Positions 33,210-42,021 of a DNA stretch of 64,000 nucleotides are shown one piece after another. The stretch spans positions 44,666 to 108,665 of the forward strand of contig DASVOE010000104.1 in assembly GCA_036383515.1 (NCBI GenBank). Reading direction: 5' to 3'. A program made the position numbers and the translations under genes. This DNA is from CADEDV01 sp036383515 (GTDB lineage: Bacteria > Bacteroidota > Bacteroidia > Chitinophagales > Chitinophagaceae). Each line of letters opens with the position of its first letter. Position 1 is the first letter of the stretch. The notes below the pieces were generated by a model. The model saw nothing but the letters and a program-made list of their open reading frames with translations, was not told the origin of the DNA and made no database searches.

Positions 33210-36173
33210 TTATAGACTGGCTTTTATTCCAATACTGTATTGTTTTGCAGGAAGTAGATCGGGGTATTCGGGATCGATATTAAACTTATTGGCACGCCAT
33301 AGTAGCCCGAGGTTGGTTGCGTTTAAAGTAATTTGTATTTGCTGAAAAGGAAGTTTTCTAACTTCCCGTTTAGTAATAATATAGGAGAGGTTAACAAAGC
33401 TCAAGCGAATGTGATCAGCCTTAGTAGCAAGTATAGCAGAGTTTGAAAAAAAGGCATTGCTTCGGATGTCATTGGGATATTGCAACGACGGAACATAAGT
33501 AAAAGCTTCGTCACCTGGCTTTTGCCACCTGAGGCTATAATCAAAATGTGTTATGCTACTCTGAAAAAGCTGGCTATAGGAAACCGATGATCTTCTAAAG
33601 TAATATCCAAACTTGTAACCAATATTGAAGGTCAATTCCAGATTTTTATAACTTAAATTGTTGGCAATTGAACCATAAACAGGCGCTATTGCAGGGCCGC
33701 TGTAAAACAAATCAGTAACCTTTAGCTGGCTACCCGTAATAGCTGCATAATCCGTGCTAACCTGACCATTAAGGATACTTTGAGGGTTGCCTTGCGAGTT
33801 AAGGCCAGCCCAGGGATAACTAAGAATGCTATACACCGGTTTTCCTTCTATCGGATTTATAGAATTGCCATTGCTTACATAATTGAATCCGGCATCAGAT
33901 GTGAGATTATATTTAGTTACTTCTGATTTAGACAGGCTAAATAGCAGCGAAATATCCCACTTTAAACTTCTGTCAACTGGGCAACCATTAAGTATTATAT
34001 CGACGCCATTACCTTTTGTATTGGCAATATTTCGGGTTAAGTTTAATACTCCTAAGCCAGTTGTGTAATCTATAGGTGCAGTACCAAACAGGTCTGTGCC
34101 TTTTTTAGAATAATATTCAATACTCCCATTCAACCGATCATTGTAAAAATTAAAATCCAGTGCCACATTAGCCATTGACATTCTCTCCCATTTCAAAGAA
34201 GGATTTGGAAACTGACTTATCAGAGCCTGTGAATAACCTGCTAACGAAGTTGAGCTAAGATACCTGATTGTTGTAACGGCGGCCCTGCTTTGATCTACAT
34301 TTCCACTTGTTCCGTATGAGAATCTAAGTTTCAGTAAACGGATGGCCTCTGATGAAAAAAACTTCTCATTAGAAATAGTCCAGCCACCGCCTATTGACCA
34401 CTGTGGCGTCCATTTTTCATTAGTTGACACTCCGAATAAGTTCGAAGCATCACGTCTGCCACTCATAGTAAGGGTATATTTTTGAAGAAACGTGATTGCT
34501 GAATTAGCAAATACTGAAACGTATCGGATATTCTCAGAACCCTCAAATAAATTACTCAGTATCCGTTCTCCTGCTTTAGTAATATAATTTGGATAAGGGT
34601 TTACATAATCCACATTGGATAAGCTTGAGGAACTGGGATCATATCCATAAATTCTATAGTTATTGCCAACATCTTTTCTCTCTCGTATTTCCGCACCGGC
34701 CACTGCATTAAATGAAAATGATGAAACTACTTTATTCAGGTTTAGCTGCGTTCTCAGATTTCGGCTATTCAAATTGCTCATGCTTCTGTCAACAATATCA
34801 CCCTTAGGTATGATATAGGTAACAGCTTTGGTTGTTGGGTTAATCTGAGAAAATCTATTTATCAAGTCTCGTGCATAATAGGATGACAAACCCTGACGAT
34901 CTGTAATTGTTGATTTTTCAGTTTCTAATTGATAGTTCGCACTTACTTGTAATCCATCAAGCAACTGATACTGAAGAATAAAATTTGTAAGTAAATGATC
35001 TGATTTGTTTTCTCTCACATTAAACTTGTAATCACTGAGAGGATAATATTTCCAATCCAAAAGTTTTCCCTGGCCAGCAGTATCGATGTAGGGTTGCCGA
35101 TACCTATAGCGTGGTATTTCATTACCATTGTCATCAAGCAAGTTCAAATAGAGGTATTCCCTTGTTGGCGAATATCCTGTTTGCCCCGATTTTGTAATAT
35201 TATTGGTATAAGCGATAGCAACTGAAGCTGATAATTTATTGGTGATGCTGAATTTATTTTCTGCTCTAAGTGTTATTCTTTGATACTTTGCACCTAATTG
35301 GTCAATATTATGATCAAAACCACCAGTAAAACGGTATGCTATTCTTTGGGAGCCTCCGCTTGCACTAATTGCATATTGCTTATTGATTGCAGTACGATAG
35401 ACGTGGTTCTTATAATCGTTTCTAATATCAGCAGCTTTTAAATTATCAAGCTGCAATTGCGCATCTTGTTGCGAAATCAAACCGCTTCTTTGCTTAAATA
35501 ATATTTCATAAGCAGGGGAAAAAGCTGGTCTGCTTGCACTGGATGTATCAGAAAACCGATATCCTTTTGCGAATAACCATTTTTCAAACTCTATAACTTC
35601 TTCGCTGCTCATTATTGGCATCGAAAAAAGATCAGGTTTTGTAATTACTGAAGTGTTGATTGTTAAGTCCATTTGCAAAGGCTGACCATACTTGCTCTTT
35701 TTGGTCGTTATTACTATTACCCCGTTTCCAGCCCTTGTACCCCAAATAGAGGCCGCCGCTGCATCCCTAAGAATTGTGATACTCTCAATTGTATTTGGAT
35801 TGATTGTAGAAAGATCACCTTCAAATGGAAAGTTGTCAAGAATAATCAGGGGCTCTTTGGAGGCATTAATGCTGCTTATACCACGTATCGTTATTTTCGG
35901 ACGCAGAGGTAGATTTGATTTATCAAATAGAATTGTACTTACTGACTCTAATCTGCTAAGTAAATCAGGGGTGAATCTTTGATTCAATTGTTTTTCCTTT
36001 ATAACCTCGAATGACCCGGTTATCCTTTCCCTGGCTATCGTTTGGTAGCCGTTACTAATAACGGATACTGTATCGAGCATCTGACTTTTTGGAATCGTAT
36101 CTGTCTTTTGCTGGCTTAAAATATCGGGGACGAGTATTGTTAGTAGTGATAAGAGTATGAGGAATGATTTCAT
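33210..36173 (-). CDS. SusC/RagA-family TonB-dependent transporter, short N-terminus
   Basis: A 987-residue outer-membrane transporter: signal peptide (MKSFLILLSLLTILVPDILS), TonB-box-like segment with DTVSVISNGYQTI, plug domain with ISTINPNTIESITILRDAAAASIWG, GANGVIVITTKK-like plug end, then a 22-strand barrel. The frame opens with TTG at 36194, but ATG at 36173 precedes a normal signal peptide. Unlike most SusC proteins it has no N-terminal carboxypeptidase-like (DUF4480) domain; the plug follows the signal almost directly. Middle gene of the TlpA-SusC-SusD operon. Confidence 0.88.
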   Translation of the reverse strand: MKSFLILLSLLTILVPDILSQQKTDTIPKSQMLDTVSVISNGYQTIARERITGSFEVIKEKQLNQRFTPDLLSRLESVSTILFDKSNLPLRPKITIRGISSINASKEPLIILDNFPFEGDLSTINPNTIESITILRDAAAASIWGTRAGNGVIVITTKKSKYGQPLQMDLTINTSVITKPDLFSMPIMSSEEVIEFEKWLFAKGYRFSDTSSASRPAFSPAYEILFKQRSGLISQQDAQLQLDNLKAADIRNDYKNHVYRTAINKQYAISASGGSQRIAYRFTGGFDHNIDQLGAKYQRITLRAENKFSITNKLSASVAIAYTNNITKSGQTGYSPTREYLYLNLLDDNGNEIPRYRYRQPYIDTAGQGKLLDWKYYPLSDYKFNVRENKSDHLLTNFILQYQLLDGLQVSANYQLETEKSTITDRQGLSSYYARDLINRFSQINPTTKAVTYIIPKGDIVDRSMSNLNSRNLRTQLNLNKVVSSFSFNAVAGAEIRERKDVGNNYRIYGYDPSSSSLSNVDYVNPYPNYITKAGERILSNLFEGSENIRYVSVFANSAITFLQKYTLTMSGRRDASNLFGVSTNEKWTPQWSIGGGWTISNEKFFSSEAIRLLKLRFSYGTSGNVDQSRAAVTTIRYLSSTSLAGYSQALISQFPNPSLKWERMSMANVALDFNFYNDRLNGSIEYYSKKGTDLFGTAPIDYTTGLGVLNLTRNIANTKGNGVDIILNGCPVDRSLKWDISLLFSLSKSEVTKYNLTSDAGFNYVSNGNSINPIEGKPVYSILSYPWAGLNSQGNPQSILNGQVSTDYAAITGSQLKVTDLFYSGPAIAPVYGSIANNLSYKNLELTFNIGYKFGYYFRRSSVSYSQLFQSSITHFDYSLRWQKPGDEAFTYVPSLQYPNDIRSNAFFSNSAILATKADHIRLSFVNLSYIITKREVRKLPFQQIQITLNATNLGLLWRANKFNIDPEYPDLLPAKQYSIGIKASL

Positions 36174-36190
36174 GTTGTTAATTTTAGAGT

Positions 36191-37486
36191 TCAAGAATTG
36201 TCTTTGATGACAAGAACTTTTATTAGTCTTTTGCCTTTCGCCAGTTTCAATCCATAAGGCATCAATGCTTTGGATAATGCCGAATAATCTCTTAGGTCGG
36301 CAACCGGCAGTTCCAGGTCAACATGTTTCACATAATTGGTTTCATCAACAACTATAGGGTTGATGGGTTGTCCAGGAATCTGATAGTTCAGGGCATCAAT
36401 TAATTTCGAGAGAGGAGAATTATATATGTATTTGTCAGGTAATTGCTTATTGTAAAGCTGTACTTCAGCTTTACCACCCTTTGTAGTTAAGGAAAGCGGT
36501 GCATTATTGCTACGGGTGAGTATCCAGCAATCTATCCATTTAGATTCTATAGCTGCTGATAATCCGAAAAAGGAATTCAGGTCTCCCAGAATCCTTTTCT
36601 TAATCATCCTTTCATCCATAGCAGTATTATAAATAATCTCGTAGGTAAATGAATTTTCTTTCGCCCACAAGTCCCATTCGCTTGCTTTGAATATGAACTT
36701 ATCAGGATTATCTACTTTAAGCAGCACCCTGTTTGATGCTGCTTGAGGAAAAACGATAGTATACAATTGGAGTATGGATAGATTGATATAATATTTTCTC
36801 TTAACTCCGTTTTCAACTTCTTCAGTTGAGCCTAATTTGGATGATATGCCATCCAGATTTCTTATGACAGAAGATTGAACCAATAGATCCTTATATGTTC
36901 CTCCGTTTTCATCTACCAAGAGCCTTTGCCTTTTATCAAAATCCAATACATCTTTCTTTACAGGTAGTATCAGAGGATTATCAAGTAAAGCAGTTTGTAT
37001 ATTCTGTCTTGTTATAAGACTTGAATAGGTGATAGCAGAGACTTTCTTATTTTTTATCCAAACTGTATGTGGCAGTATGCGATGGGGAAACAGTTTAATT
37101 AGTATGGAATCAGAGCCGATAAAAGGGAGGTTAAGACCAAGCTTTTTTAACCTCGTATTCAAAAAGGTATCAATCTTTTCTGTTCGTTCGTAAGCAACAA
37201 CAATAACATTTAGGTCATCGGCAAATTCTTTTTGAAGTGAATCTAATTTTGGTAAGGCTTGGATGCAGCTCCCGCACCATGTTGCAAAAAAATCGAGTAC
37301 CAGCAGCTTATCATCAAAATGAGCAGTTTCAATTTTAGAGTAGGAAGAGTTTAATACGTTTTCAAGTACAAGGTTAGGAAGGGTATCTCCAACACTAAGC
37401 GCCTTTATTTTTGTAGCTTCAGGTTGAGCAATAGATTTTACCCCCGGCCATAGCAAGGCCAGGAAGCAATATATTAGAAGTCTCAT
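36191..37486 (-). CDS. TlpA-like thioredoxin protein with STN-like tail
   Basis: A 431-residue exported protein. A signal peptide is followed by a TlpA/ResA-type thioredoxin domain (about 28-165) with the redox motif WCGSC (C71, C74). The remaining 265 residues include a C-terminal STN-like half (SALSKALMPYGLKLAKGKRLI) of the type that normally precedes SusC plugs. Here the STN-like domain seems to be carried by this protein and not by the SusC. It is the first gene of the operon, and its stop lies a few bases before the SusC start. Likely role: redox handling or signalling linked to uptake. Confidence 0.75.
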   Translation of the reverse strand: MRLLIYCFLALLWPGVKSIAQPEATKIKALSVGDTLPNLVLENVLNSSYSKIETAHFDDKLLVLDFFATWCGSCIQALPKLDSLQKEFADDLNVIVVAYERTEKIDTFLNTRLKKLGLNLPFIGSDSILIKLFPHRILPHTVWIKNKKVSAITYSSLITRQNIQTALLDNPLILPVKKDVLDFDKRQRLLVDENGGTYKDLLVQSSVIRNLDGISSKLGSTEEVENGVKRKYYINLSILQLYTIVFPQAASNRVLLKVDNPDKFIFKASEWDLWAKENSFTYEIIYNTAMDERMIKKRILGDLNSFFGLSAAIESKWIDCWILTRSNNAPLSLTTKGGKAEVQLYNKQLPDKYIYNSPLSKLIDALNYQIPGQPINPIVVDETNYVKHVDLELPVADLRDYSALSKALMPYGLKLAKGKRLIKVLVIKDNS

Positions 37487-37945
37487 TGCAGTTTATTTAA
37501 AGAAGTGAAGTAAAAAGAACAGAACCTTAACCCGGCAAGCAAGAGGCTACACATGAGTAATAGCCCCCGCCGCCGGTATTCCGAGGGCCTTAATTAAACA
37601 GGATTTTTTGGCTTGCGAATGAAAAGAACCAGAGAGTTTAAAAGAAATAATGGAAGTGAAATAGTAAGTAAGGCGAGGCTCTTTTCTTTTTTGCCGTAGC
37701 GTGAGAAAATGCACCGGGCAGAAGAGAAAAAAGAGGCCTCGCTCTTAGTATCGTTGATATGTCTTCTTTCTACAAAACTCATTGCTTGAGTTTCTCACGC
37801 CCGGCAAAGAGTAAAGTAAATCTTGACTATATCCTCTCAAATATAAGCAAAAATCAATTTATAGTAAACAAATTATTTACTAATCGTAAACACATTGTTT
37901 ATCAAAATCTTAGCTTAAGCGAAAGGCATTGGCAAATTTTGAATT
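37487..37945. other. Intergenic region with inverted repeat and peptide-like stretch
   Basis: About 460 bases between divergent genes. On the minus strand, 37527-37589 reads as NTGGGGYYSCVASCLPG before a stop, but no start codon precedes it in that frame. An imperfect inverted repeat (37691-37709 / 37791-37807) encloses about 80 bp. A 62-codon frame at 37594-37782 (minus) has one hydrophobic stretch and no support beyond length. Confidence 0.4.
37691..37807. repeat. Imperfect inverted repeat
   Basis: TTGCCGTAGCGTGAGAAA (37691-37708) and its near complement at 37791-37807 (reads TTGCCGGGCGTGAGAAA on the other strand) differ by a short indel. Spacer about 80 bp. Could be a hairpin, an operator pair or the remnant of a small mobile sequence; no evidence decides. 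Confidence 0.5.
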
Positions 37946-38338
37946 ATGAAGTTGCATATAGGAGAGATAATAAAAAAGGTTGCCAAAACAGTTAAGATAG
38001 AGAACATGGATAAGTTCTGCTCCGAACATCTTAACATGACTAAGCAAAACTATTATAGAATTATAAAAGAGGAAACGATAAATACTGATGTACTTCTTAA
38101 ATTTTGTTCTGCCTTTAAACACGATTTCTTTCAATATTATTATAATGTAGAACCTTTAAAATCACTTAGTAAAAGTGAAATAAAAAAACTTAGGGAAGAA
38201 AATCAAGATTTGCATTTGGCTATCCAGAGAAAGGAAGATTTGGTTAAAGACTATGAGCGAAAAATTGCCCTCATGAAAGAAGAAAATGAGAGCCTAAAGA
38301 AAAGTGCTACTACTACTACCAGAAAGCAAAAGAATTAA
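37946..38338 (+). CDS. Small HTH-like protein with coiled-coil tail
   Basis: A 130-residue protein. Residues 1-60 look like a helix-turn-helix of the XRE/Cro group (CSEHLNMTKQNYYRIIKEE); residues 68-120 form a charged coiled coil with Thr/Lys end. Likely a dimeric DNA-binding regulator. Sequence similarity to named families is weak. It points toward the MNT-HEPN gene, which is convergent with it; the two stops are 17 bases apart. Confidence 0.6.
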   Translation: MKLHIGEIIKKVAKTVKIENMDKFCSEHLNMTKQNYYRIIKEETINTDVLLKFCSAFKHDFFQYYYNVEPLKSLSKSEIKKLREENQDLHLAIQRKEDLVKDYERKIALMKEENESLKKSATTTTRKQKN

Positions 38339-38355
38339 ATTCAGCGTTACATTCG

Positions 38356-39225
38356 TCAGTTGAAAGAATCAATCTTTTTTTTGCATGCTCTTTCGACAAT
38401 AGGAATCATCAAAGGCATTCTTTCGATTAATGTATTCAAATCAGATGCAGAAATTGTAAAATCCTCCCTATAGCGGGCATCTACATACCCTTGCTTCAAC
38501 AATTCGAATAGCCGCTCTTCCTCCTTATCCGTTTCTGCACGAAATACATGAAATAGTTCTTCTGAATAAGGCTTTGCCTTCTTACGCAACTTCCATAGGT
38601 TATGCGTTTTGGGTTTGTAGTCAGTAAACACTAAAAGGAAACCATAATAAAGACTTTCTGTGGCTTGATGCAATTCAAAAGTTGCAATTTTTAAATTGCC
38701 TTTTTGTTGGTGAAATTTAGCTCCTTCAAGAAATGCCGGAGCTTGATGAAACCATGTATCAAAATATCGTTGCGCCTTTTCCTTTTTTTCAGCAGCGGTT
38801 AATTCTTTTGGTGCTGAAAAATGAATAGTGCCTTTGTCAAACAAGAGAATGCCTTCCCTTATAATATCTACCCAAAAATATTCGCCCCACTCAAGACCTT
38901 TGTTGATGTAATCAATGTCATGAATTTCGAGATTTACTGAAGGCTTTAGTCTGTCCACTTTTGCCATTACCCGGCTTTCCTGGCTATAAGATTTTTCAGG
39001 ATTGTTTTTTGTAACAACCAATATATCGTAGTCACTTATATATTCGTAGGTAGTGCCTTTTGAAACATACCGATGCTCCACGTATGTGCCTTTGGCGTGG
39101 CTGCCAAAAAGAATAATCATTTCAGGATTCACCACTTCTTTAATAGCATCTGCAATCAGGTTAATCTCAAATTGCTTCTTCTCCGGTAAATGTGCTAATG
39201 ATATTTTCATTGAATCAAAAGGCAT
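38356..39225 (-). CDS. MNT-HEPN fusion (nucleotidyltransferase plus HEPN domain)
   Basis: A 289-residue protein. The N-terminal nucleotidyltransferase domain has LFGSHAKG (G41, S42) and SDYDILVV (D65, D67), the metal-binding pattern of MNT/MNT-like enzymes. Residues 150-285 are helical and HEPN-like, with TFELHQATESLYYG and KTHNLWKL. The HEPN RNase signature RxxxxH is not clear, so activity may be lost or different. In two-gene systems MNT antitoxins AMPylate HEPN toxins; here both domains are in one chain, a form also known for KNTase-HEPN proteins. Close to membrane-protein genes of possible defence function. Confidence 0.75.
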   Translation of the reverse strand: MPFDSMKISLAHLPEKKQFEINLIADAIKEVVNPEMIILFGSHAKGTYVEHRYVSKGTTYEYISDYDILVVTKNNPEKSYSQESRVMAKVDRLKPSVNLEIHDIDYINKGLEWGEYFWVDIIREGILLFDKGTIHFSAPKELTAAEKKEKAQRYFDTWFHQAPAFLEGAKFHQQKGNLKIATFELHQATESLYYGFLLVFTDYKPKTHNLWKLRKKAKPYSEELFHVFRAETDKEEERLFELLKQGYVDARYREDFTISASDLNTLIERMPLMIPIVERACKKKIDSFN

Positions 39226-39413
39226 TATGTATGCTTGGTATTTGTTTCAAATTTAGTTATAATTTACTGATTTACAATAGCTGGAAGGTGTCTATTTAGA
39301 CTTGATGACTTGGGAATATATCAACCATAAATGATAAAGACATAAATTTAAGAGTTGAGACCTCATTATGCCCTCAACTGAAATGATACAACCAAACATC
39401 AAATAACAATACA

Positions 39414-39848
39414 ATGGATAACTTAACCAATAATGAGCATGAAGAAATAATCAATCACATAAAACAATTGCTGCAAGTCTGGCATAGGCTTGCCAATAGT
39501 CTGCTGACCACATTTGTAATCCTTGGAGTGGGCGCTATTGGAACCTCCCTCTTTATAACCACTTTTGCAAGTAAGGATAATGTGCTGACCATAAAAATTT
39601 GTTCGTTCATCACAACCTTACTTTTAACAATATTGACATCCTTTAATCTCAGTAAAAAGGGGAATGGCGTAAGAAATGGATGGCGGCATCTTAATGCAGC
39701 ATACTTAAAGTACCAAGCAAAACAAATTTCGATAGGTGATTTAATTAAGGCTTATGAGGAAGGTGAAGTAATGCTCGGAGGAGTAGAGTTCAATTATGAC
39801 ACTACTCAATTAAAAGGGACGATTTCAAGACAAGGCTCTAAAAGATAG
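39414..39848 (+). CDS. Two-helix membrane protein, SLATT-like
   Basis: A 144-residue protein with two adjacent membrane helices (about 25-48 and 57-76) flanked by soluble helices, the layout of SLATT-type effector domains found with nucleotide-signalling defence systems. No pairing nucleotidyltransferase of the SMODS type is adjacent, though the MNT-HEPN gene lies on the other side. Family assignment is by shape only. Confidence 0.4.
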   Translation: MDNLTNNEHEEIINHIKQLLQVWHRLANSLLTTFVILGVGAIGTSLFITTFASKDNVLTIKICSFITTLLLTILTSFNLSKKGNGVRNGWRHLNAAYLKYQAKQISIGDLIKAYEEGEVMLGGVEFNYDTTQLKGTISRQGSKR

Positions 39849-39914
39849 AACACACCTGAAATGAGGTTAGACGATATGCCTGCTCAATAAGAAATTCTTG
39901 AATCCACATTAAAA

Positions 39915-40805
39915 ATGTCTAAACGAATTAAATGGATTATTAGAATAGGAAGCTTGGTTGTCTTAATAGCAATCGCTGCTCCAATTTACTATTATGTGAA
40001 AGATTTTAACGAACTACCACGTTCTGCTAATCCATCTGATTGGGGAACATTTGGAGACTTTTTTGGAGGGATTCTAAATCCTCTTATTTCCCTTCTGACC
40101 TTGATTGTTACTATCATCATTGCAGTTAATATCAGCAGGATTGAAAAGCGCAATCATGATGAGACTGTCCACAGCCCCGTAAAGCCACTTTTCACAATTG
40201 GAACTGGTGATTTTTTTTCATCAGACATTTCAATAAATAAATTATCAGTAGAAAAGGACTTCTATGATTATACTATCCCACAACAACCTGCAGGTTCACA
40301 TGACTATCTATCAAAACAGTTTTACCTTAAAATCAGCAACAAGGGTCTTGGTATTGCAACCCAGGTTAGCGTAACCTTTGAGATTGATTTAAATGAATTA
40401 AGGCAACTACTCATTATTGATGATCCAAAAATTAAAGCAACGCCAGGCGAAATAAAAACAGATGAAGATGGGCGAAGGTTTATAGTTGTTTCTATCAAAT
40501 CAGACCATTTTAACTACCAGGGATCATTTAAAATTTGGGGAAAGGAACGGACTGGCTTAGGTGTACTTGATAAAAAGGAAGTAGAACAGGTAGTTATTCC
40601 AAGTCAAATTATGAGTGCATTTAAACTTCACAATTTGATTCGCAGGTTAAAAGACAATGACAATCCATTTCCAACGATTCATGTAACATTCAATTACAAA
40701 AACATACATGAAAAAGCACTAGAATCGAAATTTCGGGTAGGCTTTTTGCATATCCATGACTATCAGGTATACTCTTTATACAGAATTGTGCAGGAACAAA
40801 TTTGA
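39915..40805 (+). CDS. Membrane protein of the WGTFGDFFGG type (possible abortive infection protein)
   Basis: A 296-residue protein with membrane helices at about 8-27 and 55-72 around the strongly conserved-looking WGTFGDFFGGILNPLISLLTLI; the remaining 200 residues are a soluble mixed domain. This signature occurs in many bacterial membrane proteins annotated as putative abortive infection proteins; function in those is mostly unproven. Second of three plus-strand membrane genes. Confidence 0.5.
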   Translation: MSKRIKWIIRIGSLVVLIAIAAPIYYYVKDFNELPRSANPSDWGTFGDFFGGILNPLISLLTLIVTIIIAVNISRIEKRNHDETVHSPVKPLFTIGTGDFFSSDISINKLSVEKDFYDYTIPQQPAGSHDYLSKQFYLKISNKGLGIATQVSVTFEIDLNELRQLLIIDDPKIKATPGEIKTDEDGRRFIVVSIKSDHFNYQGSFKIWGKERTGLGVLDKKEVEQVVIPSQIMSAFKLHNLIRRLKDNDNPFPTIHVTFNYKNIHEKALESKFRVGFLHIHDYQVYSLYRIVQEQI

Positions 40806-40861
40806 ATCTTCAGACAAGAAAATGATAATAACATGCAGTAATTGATTTTTAAGATTTGCTT

Positions 40862-41425
40862 ATGGAATATCAAACCTTAGTACTCAATTTTTTAACCTCG
40901 ACTTTTATTGTTGGTATAGCGACATATTTTATACAAAAGCATATAGACAAAAGATTTAATAAAATTGAAGAATTTCAGAAAACACTTATAACAATTCGCA
41001 AAGAGAAGTATGACACTTTGCTAAGAACATTACAAGAAATTTGGGAGAAAATAATAGAGACAGAATATTTTTTGAGACATGGACTTCCGCAACAAGTTAT
41101 GAAAGCTAATGAAGCAAACAATAATAAAAAATGGAGTTTTGATGCTTCACCTCTACTTGACACACTATTATTCATAGAGAAAAGGAGTATTTTACTTGAC
41201 AGAGATTTAAGCGACAAGACAATTTCTCTTTATGTAAACCATTTGGAAAAAACATACAATGGTTATGTGGCAGTCTTAAACGAGTTTGCAGCGAAAACAA
41301 AAAACTTAAACGATGTAAACGTCTTTATTCCAAATGCCTTAGGTGACAATTATAAAAAAGATCTCAAGGAGCTAAGAGCCGAGTTCGAGAAACAATCACG
41401 AGAAATATTATATAACGATAACTGA
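40862..41425 (+). CDS. Membrane-anchored coiled-coil hypothetical protein
   Basis: A 187-residue protein with one N-terminal membrane helix (about 5-22) and a long helical soluble part (FNKIEEFQKTLITIRKEK). ATG at 40862 is preferred to a TTG two codons upstream. No known domain. It follows the previous gene by 56 bp and may form a unit with it. Confidence 0.45.
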   Translation: MEYQTLVLNFLTSTFIVGIATYFIQKHIDKRFNKIEEFQKTLITIRKEKYDTLLRTLQEIWEKIIETEYFLRHGLPQQVMKANEANNNKKWSFDASPLLDTLLFIEKRSILLDRDLSDKTISLYVNHLEKTYNGYVAVLNEFAAKTKNLNDVNVFIPNALGDNYKKDLKELRAEFEKQSREILYNDN

Positions 41426-41777
41426 AGATAAAATCCAGCACATAATATAGAGTTTTCTGCTACGCTCACTATTGAAAATAATCTGATATGCTTTATCATT
41501 GACTTTCGATAAAAAGTAGTCAGGTCGTTTACAGTATTATACTATAAGTGCAGTTTTCCCTCCATAATCTTATTACTTCATTTCGAACAATTGATCCTAT
41601 GTATGCATGGTCATTATTATCATTGGCCGAAAACAAAACATCGGCTATATGGTGGTTCACATAACAAGCAATTGAATTAGCATAATTGGTTTTTTGCTCA
41701 TACCTGCCAATAAGATGTTTGCGTGGTAACCAACCGCTGCTGTAAATGCAGCTATTAACTACCTTAACCAATTACAC
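41426..41777. promoter_or_regulatory. Leader region of the peptide gene
   Basis: About 350 bases upstream of the short peptide gene. It should contain that gene's promoter. No TAnnTTTG match was found at a suitable distance. A minus-strand frame here (41529-41771) has no features supporting it as a gene. Confidence 0.3.
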
Positions 41778-41930
41778 ATGGCACGCACAAAAAACATCTT
41801 TGCAAGTGGCATTAGCATCGATCAGCTAATTGCCCAGTTTGGCAAACGCACACCCCGAAAGATCGCTTTTCTTATTGAAAGCTCTTGTGTTGACACCTGG
41901 CCGCCTATACCCGGCGGGGGAGGCAAATAG
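41778..41930 (+). CDS. 50-residue peptide precursor with PPIPGGGGK tail
   Basis: Translated by hand from the ATG at 41778: a basic start (MARTKN), an amphipathic middle (GISIDQLIAQFGKRTP) and a tail SSCVDTWPPIPGGGGK with one Cys. The leader/core look, the Gly-rich Lys-ended tail and the immediate terminator-like hairpin are typical of highly expressed precursors of modified peptides. The next three genes encode a modified acyltransferase-fold protein, a LytS-type kinase and a LytTR regulator, so the peptide may be a signal. It is too short for routine gene callers and no Shine-Dalgarno is seen (normal in Bacteroidota). Confidence 0.6.
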   Translation: MARTKNIFASGISIDQLIAQFGKRTPRKIAFLIESSCVDTWPPIPGGGGK

Positions 41931-41970
41931 TCAACTAAAAAGGAATCCCTCAAGATTCCTTTTTAGTTGA
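41931..41970 (+). terminator. Perfect 17-bp hairpin directly after the peptide gene
   Basis: TCAACTAAAAAGGAATC pairs without mismatch with its complement at 41954-41970 around a 6-base loop, starting at the base after the peptide stop codon. The right arm includes TTTTT. It probably terminates most transcripts and stabilises the short peptide mRNA, with read-through feeding the downstream genes. Confidence 0.75.
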
Positions 41971-42021
41971 TGACCATTATTACTATGTCTTAAAAAAAGT
42001 TTCACTTTTTATATTTCAATT

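Noticed and set aside
37594..37782. 62-residue minus-strand gene
   Set aside because: Only length and one hydrophobic stretch support it; it lies within the imperfect inverted repeat region and has no neighbours or motif that suggest translation.
41529..41771. 80-residue minus-strand gene opposite the peptide leader
   Set aside because: No motif, no coupling with neighbours, and it lies in the presumed promoter region of the peptide gene.
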